DNA of 64,000 nt from Paenibacillus etheri (GTDB taxonomy: Bacteria; Bacillota; Bacilli; Paenibacillales; Paenibacillaceae), in assembly GCF_001012825.1 (NCBI RefSeq), contig NZ_LCZJ02000033.1:466065-530064 (forward strand), read 5' to 3'. How positions within the stretch are numbered: the stretch's first letter is position 1; each line of letters opens with the position of its first letter. Position numbers and translations under genes: made by a program. The notes beneath the pieces are model-generated. The model searched no databases. It was given only the letters and a program-made list of their open reading frames with translations, and was not told the DNA's origin. This document shows, piece after piece, positions 58,589 to 64,000 of the stretch.

Positions 58589-59254
58589 TTAGATGAAAGA
58601 CTTTATGGACTGAGCTATGGAAGCTGCGGTTTGAAATTCAGCATCACGGAAAGTGACTAGCGAAATAAGGAACATAAACGTTACAAGAACAAATATTCCG
58701 AGACAAAGGTAAGAGGATACCCGCTGTGAACGAGGTCCTACCGTGATTCCCCAGCTGATCAAGAAAGACCATAGGCCGTTCGAGAAGTGAAAGCATGCGG
58801 CAACGATACCGATAATATAAAGTGTCAACATCAGTGGCGAAGTCACGATATCGTGCATCAGACCGCCCAGTTCTTCGTGCTCCACACTACCAACTGCCAC
58901 CTGAACCCGGGTTTGGAATAAATGCCAGATTATAAAGACAAAAGTAATAATTCCTGTAATACGTTGCAGCGTATAACGCCAGTTTCTTTCAATGTTGAAA
59001 CGGTTCAGGTTCGGCTTGGATTGATAGGCAATATACAGTCCGTACACGCCATGGTACAGCAGAGGAAGCCATATACCGAACAATTCCAGGAAGAAGACAA
59101 GCGGCAGGCTATTCAGCCATATCACACTGTCAGTGAAACCGGAAGCGCCACCCTCTACAGCCGCAAAATTCGTCATCATGTGCTCAATGAAGAAAGCTCC
59201 AAGCGGGATAACGCCTAGCAAGGAATGAATCTTTCTGGAATAAAATCCTTTCAT
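58589..59254 (-). CDS. sdhC: Succinate dehydrogenase cytochrome b558 subunit
   Basis: 221 residues with five TM helices and His residues placed as heme ligands (FFIEHMMTNF, LLYHGVYGLYI, IIWHLFQTR, CFHFSNGLWSF). This is the single-subunit diheme anchor of Bacillus-type SDH that reduces menaquinone. AAAGGGG precedes ATG 59254. First gene of sdhCAB; the 345-base region upstream holds a LysR-type palindrome and a near-consensus Fur box. Confidence 0.95.
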   Translation of the reverse strand: MKGFYSRKIHSLLGVIPLGAFFIEHMMTNFAAVEGGASGFTDSVIWLNSLPLVFFLELFGIWLPLLYHGVYGLYIAYQSKPNLNRFNIERNWRYTLQRITGIITFVFIIWHLFQTRVQVAVGSVEHEELGGLMHDIVTSPLMLTLYIIGIVAACFHFSNGLWSFLISWGITVGPRSQRVSSYLCLGIFVLVTFMFLISLVTFRDAEFQTAASIAQSIKSFI

Positions 59255-59404
59255 ACAAAGTAACCCCTTTCCGATTAAAACAGCGTTTTCATTAATGTGT
59301 ATTCACCGCCGGAACTGCAATTGACACAGGATAACGTAGACTATGCAATGACAGAATGCCTATATTTATCGCTATCCCCTGGTTTCCCGGACTTTGTTTT
59401 CTTT

Positions 59405-59419
59405 TTCACAAAATGTGAA
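59405..59419. promoter_or_regulatory. TTCACA-AAA-TGTGAA dyad upstream of sdhC
   Basis: A perfect inverted repeat with a three-base spacer, 150 bases upstream of the sdhC start. It resembles no site I can name with confidence. Arms of this kind occur in Rex and CRP/FNR sites, but there in other orientation or spacing. Confidence 0.3.
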
Positions 59420-59450
59420 TATCTTGTGTCACTTTTCATGTTACTCCTTT

Positions 59451-59466
59451 TTCCCTTATAAGGGAA
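59451..59466. promoter_or_regulatory. Perfect 16-bp palindrome, likely LysR operator
   Basis: TTCCCTTATAAGGGAA lies between the divergent sdhC and LysR genes and directly abuts the -35 box of the LysR promoter. A half copy, TTCCCTTAT, recurs at 59570-59578. This is the expected layout for autoregulation and control of sdhCAB by the adjacent LysR protein. Confidence 0.55.
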
Positions 59467-59494
59467 TTGCAATCTAATTATTAATCGTTATACA
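59467..59494 (+). promoter_or_regulatory. Probable sigma-A promoter of the LysR gene
   Basis: TTGCAA (59467-59472), 16 bases, TATACA (59489-59494). It overlaps the edge of the palindrome at 59451-59466. Confidence 0.4.
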
Positions 59495-59520
59495 ATAAAC
59501 GCATAAGAATAGATTTTATA

Positions 59521-59535
59521 TGATAATAATTCTCA
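59521..59535. promoter_or_regulatory. Near-consensus Fur box between sdhC and the LysR gene
   Basis: TGATAATAATTCTCA matches the 7-1-7 Fur pattern TGATAATnATTATCA at 13 of 14 defined positions. It lies just downstream of the putative LysR promoter. Confidence 0.5.
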
Positions 59536-59656
59536 TTTAGAGAAGCAACATTTTCCGACAAAACTTTTATTCCCTTATGGAGCAAGAAGTATTGTCTTCA
59601 TGGCTATGAATTTCGTCACTACTGTTTATAGATTGCACTATGAGAGGAATATAAAT

Positions 59657-60559
59657 ATGTTTGACGATTTAGATGTTTTTGCAGCGGTGGTGGAGCATTC
59701 CAGCTTAAATCGGGCCTCACGCCAGCTCAATTTGTCCCAACCTGCCCTATCTCGCAAAATCTCCAAGCTGGAAGAACGTCTGGGTGTCGCGCTATTTAAT
59801 CGTTATGGCAAGCGTTTGGAGTTAACCGAGGTTGGGCGTCTCACTTATTCCTACGCACTTGAACAACGGCAGCAACGCTCTAAATTTCTGGAGGCTTTGT
59901 CTAAATACAAAGAAGGCGAGCCAAAGCTGGTCACCTTAGGGGCATCACTCACCTCACTTCAGACCACCCTGCCTCCACTAGTTAACGCTTATATGGAGAA
60001 ATACCCAACTGCGGAGCTGAAGCTAATCACGGGACGAACGCATGAGATTGTCTCCTCTGTCAGTGAAGGAAAATCAGATATAGGTCTGATCGCTTCCTCG
60101 ATTCAAGAACCTGGACTGCGCTGTATTTCTCTGTTTGAGGATCAACTTCGACTGGTTGTTTCTGAGCATCATCCTCTGAATCAATCTTCCAAGCTAACCA
60201 TGGATGACTTGTCCCGACTACCTATGATTCTTTTCTCCAAAGGAACCTGGTACCGCCGTCTAACAGACGACCTATTCCAACGCTGTGGGATTGATCCAGA
60301 CGTGCGTATGGAGATTGACTCCTTCGAAGCCATCGTGCGGCTACTGCCGACGGTCAATGTGGCAGCGTTACTGCCTAAGTCATACCTGCGTCCGCAATTG
60401 TTAAACGGCGGCGGGCTGGTATCACTGCATATTAAAGAGCTGGAGCAGACGCAGCGAACTACTTGTCTGATTTACCGTGACGATGGAAGCCTGAGCACAG
60501 CGGCTCGCAGCCTGGTACAGGTTACAGAAGAAATGTTTCTGACGGAACGAGAGAAATAA
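59657..60559 (+). CDS. LysR-family transcriptional regulator divergent from sdhCAB
   Basis: 300-301 residues. HTH at the N-terminus (FDDLDVFAAVVEHSSLNRAS, then LNLSQPALSRKISKLEERLG) and an effector domain beginning LVTLGASLTSLQTTLPPLV. ATG 59657 has AGAGGAA nine bases upstream; the frame opening at 59600 adds an unlikely 19 residues. Divergent placement and the shared palindrome suggest it controls sdhCAB, perhaps with a TCA-cycle metabolite as effector. It is not closely similar to CcpC or CitR as I remember them. Confidence 0.9.
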   Translation: MFDDLDVFAAVVEHSSLNRASRQLNLSQPALSRKISKLEERLGVALFNRYGKRLELTEVGRLTYSYALEQRQQRSKFLEALSKYKEGEPKLVTLGASLTSLQTTLPPLVNAYMEKYPTAELKLITGRTHEIVSSVSEGKSDIGLIASSIQEPGLRCISLFEDQLRLVVSEHHPLNQSSKLTMDDLSRLPMILFSKGTWYRRLTDDLFQRCGIDPDVRMEIDSFEAIVRLLPTVNVAALLPKSYLRPQLLNGGGLVSLHIKELEQTQRTTCLIYRDDGSLSTAARSLVQVTEEMFLTEREK

Positions 60560-60589
60560 TATCTGCCTCTACGTGCAACCTGAATTTTT

Positions 60590-60624
60590 AAAAAAACCTC
60601 CGTCCCATATAAAGGACGGAGGGA
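60590..60624. terminator. Bidirectional terminator between LysR gene and ktrA
   Basis: CCTCCGTCC and GGACGGAGG pair around CATATAAA, with a T-run on the minus strand. Confidence 0.9.
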
Positions 60625-60632
60625 TTAACTAT

Positions 60633-61301
60633 TTAATCTTGGTTTACAACTTCATCTTCAAATCGATCAATGCTTTCATTAGAACCAATAAGTACCATAA
60701 CATCGCCTTCACTTAAATGGTCATGGGCTGTTGGAGCAACGATAATCCCACTTTCCCTATTAAGGGCAACAATACTGCAGCCGTATTTCGCTCTTGTATT
60801 TAAATCTGACAAGCTTTTTCCGTTCATGCAGGACGGCACGGTTAGCTCGACGATTTTATAATCTTTCGACAGTTCAATATAATCCAGCAAATTGGGCGTC
60901 ACGAGCTGATGTGCTACACGAATACCCATATCCCGCTCCGGAAAAATAACCCGGTCCACACCCAGCCTGGACAACGCACGACCATGAAGAATTGAGATCG
61001 CCTTGGCTACGACTTGCTTCACTCCAATTTCTTTTAACAAAATAGCCGCCAGAATACTTCGCTCCATATTGTCGCCAATCGCTATAATTCCACAGTCAAA
61101 GTTCCGTACACCAAGCGAGCGCATAATCCCCTCATCTGTAGCATCTGCTACTACCGCATGCGTCAGGTGATCGCTCATTTCCTCTACACGTTCTTCATGG
61201 TGATCAATCCCGAGCACCTCGTAGCCCATTTCCATTAGCTCAAGTGCGAGACTTGACCCAAAGCGGCCTAAGCCGATTACTACAAATTGCTGTGCTTTCA
61301 T
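60633..61301 (-). CDS. ktrA: Potassium channel regulatory subunit KtrA/KtrC (RCK)
   Basis: A 222-residue cytoplasmic gating ring subunit. The RCK-N Rossmann domain begins FVVIGLGRFGSSLALELMEM and binds ATP/ADP. VVADATDEGIMRSLGVRNF follows. RCK-C (about 140-220) is the domain that binds c-di-AMP in homologues. It is 13 bases behind the ktrB-type gene in the same transcript, the reverse of the ktrAB order in B. subtilis. Under the c-di-AMP riboswitch at 62760-62917. Confidence 0.92.
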   Translation of the reverse strand: MKAQQFVVIGLGRFGSSLALELMEMGYEVLGIDHHEERVEEMSDHLTHAVVADATDEGIMRSLGVRNFDCGIIAIGDNMERSILAAILLKEIGVKQVVAKAISILHGRALSRLGVDRVIFPERDMGIRVAHQLVTPNLLDYIELSKDYKIVELTVPSCMNGKSLSDLNTRAKYGCSIVALNRESGIIVAPTAHDHLSEGDVMVLIGSNESIDRFEDEVVNQD

Positions 61302-61314
61302 TTCCGATTAGCTC

Positions 61315-62673
61315 CTATCCAATAATTATTTTACCTTCTGGGTGCTTATACAATGGTTTACCCTGTTTAGGACCAAGCGCATACACTAAAGTTAGTGGAC
61401 CTAGTCGACCCGCGAACATAGTCAGACAGATCAGAATCTTACCGATGATAGATAGTTCAGGTGTCAGCCCCATCGTTAGCCCTACCGTGGCAAAAGCTGA
61501 GGTTGTCTCAAATAGTATCGCTAAGAAGTTACTATCCTCTGTTGTGGACAGTAACATCGACACAGTGAGGACCAATAGCAAAGCGAGTAATGTTAGCGTC
61601 AACGCTTTATAGATACGCTCCTGCGCCAATCGATAACGGAACAGTACAACATCTTCACGCCCGCGCAGCATCGCGATTACTGCACCAATCATTATAGTAA
61701 AGGTTGTAGTCTTGACCCCACCACCTGTTGAACCCGGTGATGCACCAATAAACATAAGAATAACCATAAAAAACTGTGAAGCTTGCCGTAGTCCGGCAAT
61801 ATCCACCGTGTTGGCACCAGCGGTTCGGGGTGATACGGACTGAAAGAATGCCGATAATATTTTGCCGCCGAAATTTAGATTACCCAGTGTGCGCTGATTC
61901 GTAAATTCAAATATAAAAATAACCAAAGCACCGATAAGAATAAGTCCAGCAGTGGTAGAGAGTACAACTTTGCTATGCAAAGATAATTTACGTTTTACTC
62001 GAAACTCCACCAGATCCGACATGACGATAAAACCTATACCGCCGGAGACAATCAGAAACATCACCACGATATTCACAAGCGGGTCATATACATAATCGGT
62101 TAGACTCCGGAAATCCCCAAAAATATCAAATCCAGCATTATTAAACATGGACACTGCATGAAATATCCCAAAATAAATGGCCTTACCGAGCGGCATATCA
62201 AATGCCCAGCGCATGGACAGCAGCACCGCTGCACAGCCTTCGATGACCAAAGAATAAATTAGTACCCTCCGGATCAGTCGAACAATTCCCTCCATAGAGC
62301 CTTGGTTCATGGCTTCCTGTAGGATCAGTCTGTCCCGCAGGGAGATTTTACGTTTCATCATCATGGCAAATAAGGTGGCCATTGTCATAAACCCTAAGCC
62401 GCCGACCTGGATAAGCACCATGATCACGGTTTTCCCAAAAATGGTGAATGTCGTCCCGGTGTCCAGCACCACAAGTCCTGTCACACAGGTTGCTGATGTT
62501 GCAGTAAACAACGCATCAATAAAACTCACAGCATTCCCGTTGGTACTCGATATGGGAAGCATAAGGAGCAAGGCTCCAATCAGAATAATAGATGCAAAAC
62601 CAAGCACCAAAATCTGAGGCGGAGAGAGCTTCAGGAACTTTGATTCAGAAACCCTGCGAAACTGTGAAGCCAC
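61315..62673 (-). CDS. ktrB: Potassium uptake channel KtrB/KtrD (TrkH family)
   Basis: About 452 residues, four M1-P-M2 units. The four filter segments are seen as SATCVTGLVVLDTG, MFNNAGFDIFG, SPRTAGANTVDI and SPGSTGGGVKTTTF, each with the conserved Gly, and a long gating loop in the third unit. It imports K+ driven by Na+ or membrane potential. I prefer GTG 62673, six bases after AAGGTG; a GTG at 62682 overlaps that site. First gene of ktrBA, behind a c-di-AMP riboswitch and its terminator. Confidence 0.92.
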   Translation of the reverse strand: MASQFRRVSESKFLKLSPPQILVLGFASIILIGALLLMLPISSTNGNAVSFIDALFTATSATCVTGLVVLDTGTTFTIFGKTVIMVLIQVGGLGFMTMATLFAMMMKRKISLRDRLILQEAMNQGSMEGIVRLIRRVLIYSLVIEGCAAVLLSMRWAFDMPLGKAIYFGIFHAVSMFNNAGFDIFGDFRSLTDYVYDPLVNIVVMFLIVSGGIGFIVMSDLVEFRVKRKLSLHSKVVLSTTAGLILIGALVIFIFEFTNQRTLGNLNFGGKILSAFFQSVSPRTAGANTVDIAGLRQASQFFMVILMFIGASPGSTGGGVKTTTFTIMIGAVIAMLRGREDVVLFRYRLAQERIYKALTLTLLALLLVLTVSMLLSTTEDSNFLAILFETTSAFATVGLTMGLTPELSIIGKILICLTMFAGRLGPLTLVYALGPKQGKPLYKHPEGKIIIG

Positions 62674-62711
62674 TACGCTCACCTTCTTATCTTAATTTAA
62701 AAAAACCCAAC

Positions 62712-62737
62712 AAAAAAAGCACTGGAAAACCAATGCT
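62712..62737 (-). terminator. Riboswitch expression-platform terminator
   Basis: AGCATTGG and CCAGTGCT pair around TTTT on the minus strand (one G-T wobble), followed by seven T. It lies between the c-di-AMP aptamer and ktrB. Confidence 0.85.
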
Positions 62738-62759
62738 ACCCTTGGTTCCTGCAGTAAAT

Positions 62760-62917
62760 TAGCCTACGAGGTTAGCTGACGGATTCGGACTGTGCAGGCT
62801 GCCCTATTCGTTCCTAGAACGAAATTCACCCCTGATGAATAAAGACACCTTTTACGGCGTATACTCATCTTTTCATTACTTCTTATGGTTCCCCCGTTTT
62901 CACCTGAAATTCGGCTA
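62760..62917 (-). ncRNA. c-di-AMP riboswitch (ydaO/yuaA class)
   Basis: On the minus strand the conserved ydaO blocks appear in order: TAGCC (5' P1 strand), ACGGGGGAACC, GGGGTGAATTTC, AATAGGGCAGCC, CCGAATCCGTCAGCTAACC and CGTAGGCTA (3' P1 strand, closing the aptamer). In known cases c-di-AMP binding favours the downstream terminator and turns off K+ uptake genes. A terminator and ktrBA follow here, so the same off-switch logic is expected. Confidence 0.95.
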
Positions 62918-63241
62918 TATACAATTGCATACAAATTATATATGTTATTTCGATAAATCACAAAGACACAATTAATGGTGAATTCATATGAAAAATGCGG
63001 TTTGGAGAGAATGCGCCATAAGGAGTGCCTTTTCTCATCACTTTTCCGTGTTTTCCCTGCAATTGCATCGATTTTCATGAAAAATGAAGAAATGATCACT
63101 TTAAATTCATGGTATATATTCAGTTACCTATTCTATAATATCTCTATTACCCATAAAAAGAATATACGATGATTTTTGTAACTATCATGGTACTAATACT
63201 ATAATGGAACATAACATTGTCAGTTTACAAGGAGGCGTTAC
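62918..63241. other. Promoter region between ktrBA leader and the next gene
   Basis: About 320 AT-rich bases holding the start of the riboswitch transcript on the left and, on the right, a possible plus-strand -10 (TATAAT, 63200-63205, in CTATAATGG) for the truncated gene. No gene seen. Confidence 0.4.
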
Positions 63242-64000
63242 ATGAATCCCGTTGGCCAGCCCTTACAGCAACGTGCCCTCTCCAAGAGGCTCATCATCTC
63301 GGGCATGATCGGTCTTATTCTATTTATTATGTTTCAGATTGCTCCCTCGGTGCTAAATAGCCCTGCCGGGGAAGATACTACCATTATCAGCAAGACGGAA
63401 GCCCGCGACAAAGCGATATCATTCGCAGAACAAAAGCTAAACTACACCAAAGAACCAACTGATCAGTGGAATGTACTGTACGAAACGGACTCTTCCTTTT
63501 ACGGTTATATGTCCCGCGAGAAGCTTTTGGAGGACTATACAAAAAAGAAATTGGATCAACGATATCCTTTTGACATCTTTCGTGTAACACTTAGTCCTTC
63601 AGCGGAACAAGAGCCCCTGATCTCCGTTGACCTCAATATGTATACTGGGGCAGTTGTCGCTTTCACACAAGGTGCAGAAGGATCAGGTGCCGGATTACCA
63701 AGCACTGTATCCACCAGCGCAAAAGAAGAGGACAAGGGTACTGCCTTATCACTAGCACAAAAAGAAAATCTTGCCCGTCCCTGGCTTCAGGAATGGGATG
63801 TGAATCCCGCTAAGCTGCAAATTGAATCGAATATGGGAAACTATGGGCTCGTGTATACTGATCGTTCGGTTCAGATCGGCGAATCCTTGCTGCACTATTA
63901 TTTCGATTTCGCTGGCGAACAGGTATCCAGCTTTAAAGCAGGATTCTCTGCTCCAGCCTGGCATACCTCCTACGTGAAGGACCAGACCTCTCTCGCGGAA
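63242..64000 (+). CDS. Membrane-anchored protein, 3' end outside the window
   Basis: 253 codons are visible with no stop before the window end. ATG 63242 is preceded by AGGAGG. A short basic lead is followed by one TM helix (LIISGMIGLILFIMFQIAPS, about 17-36), then a soluble extracytoplasmic region with PepSY-like repeats of sequence character (TEARDKAISFAEQKLNY; VDLNMYTGAVVAFTQG). Some Paenibacillus CPBP-family intramembrane proteases have such an N-terminal part, but the catalytic membrane domain would lie past the window end, so this is only a suggestion. Confidence 0.75.
   Translation, partial: MNPVGQPLQQRALSKRLIISGMIGLILFIMFQIAPSVLNSPAGEDTTIISKTEARDKAISFAEQKLNYTKEPTDQWNVLYETDSSFYGYMSREKLLEDYTKKKLDQRYPFDIFRVTLSPSAEQEPLISVDLNMYTGAVVAFTQGAEGSGAGLPSTVSTSAKEEDKGTALSLAQKENLARPWLQEWDVNPAKLQIESNMGNYGLVYTDRSVQIGESLLHYYFDFAGEQVSSFKAGFSAPAWHTSYVKDQTSLAE

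Noticed and set aside
62764-63099. 111-codon minus-strand frame upstream of ktrB
   Set aside because: Covers the c-di-AMP aptamer, whose conserved bases explain the sequence; no ribosome site.

Overview
The window looks like a piece of a Paenibacillus (or close spore-forming Bacillales) chromosome. The reasons are moderate G+C, AGGAGG-type ribosome sites, very large secreted enzymes with C-terminal SLH anchors, spore-type genes (two CgeB-like glycosyltransferases, a YheC/YheD ATP-grasp protein, a YjcZ-type micro-protein, a SpsI-sized nucleotidyltransferase), ecsAB, Bacillus-type sdhCAB and a c-di-AMP (ydaO) riboswitch in front of ktrBA. No rRNA, tRNA, CRISPR array, phage or insertion sequence was seen.

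Layout. 1-4.3 kb: three glycosyltransferases (one GT4 with an extremely Arg-rich tail, two CgeB-like). 4.4-9.5 kb: a small AAA/ABC-type ATPase, a polytopic glycan-transferase-like protein, an LtaS-type sulfatase and a lipoprotein. 9.8-11.9 kb: a GNAT and a four-gene operon of small unknown proteins ending in a very basic protein. 12-18.3 kb: an SLH-anchored fusion of a purple-acid-phosphatase-like domain with a GH8 domain, divergent from an AraC regulator. 18.5-29.3 kb: a minus-strand glycosylation block (three GT2 enzymes and a sugar nucleotidyltransferase) next to a 1979-residue decapeptide-repeat protein with a WIAG-type tail, and a divergent YheC/YheD protein. 29.4-37.3 kb: psd and a 2322-residue domain-permuted GH3 with SLH anchor. 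37.8-45.4 kb: a Fur-boxed siderophore-binding lipoprotein, gpmA, AraC, a MocR regulator lacking its PLP lysine, a PPOX-fold protein, an aminotransferase and yjcZ. 45.5-55.8 kb: ecsB-ecsA-DEAD helicase, SDR, CheX-like, LysR, HisJ-type phosphatase, nitroreductase, GNAT, Tat metallophosphoesterase and DUF3891. 55.9-62.7 kb: sdhCAB, a divergent LysR gene and riboswitch-controlled ktrBA. 63.2 kb to the end: a truncated membrane-anchored protein.

How the genes fit together. The strongest candidate for an undescribed system is the envelope or spore-surface glycosylation set. Several glycosyltransferases here, a small protein and the giant repeat protein carry Lys/Arg-rich extensions, and three of these proteins share a G-Y-x-E-G/A-Y-x-x-G motif. 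The Ser-rich repeat protein sits directly upstream of the GT2 operon and is a plausible glycan acceptor. The two SLH enzymes suggest polysaccharide use at the cell surface. The rest is mostly housekeeping with recognisable regulation: Fur, a possible CcpA site, c-di-AMP, and LysR/MocR operators. All functions are inferred from sequence by eye, and no database search was possible.
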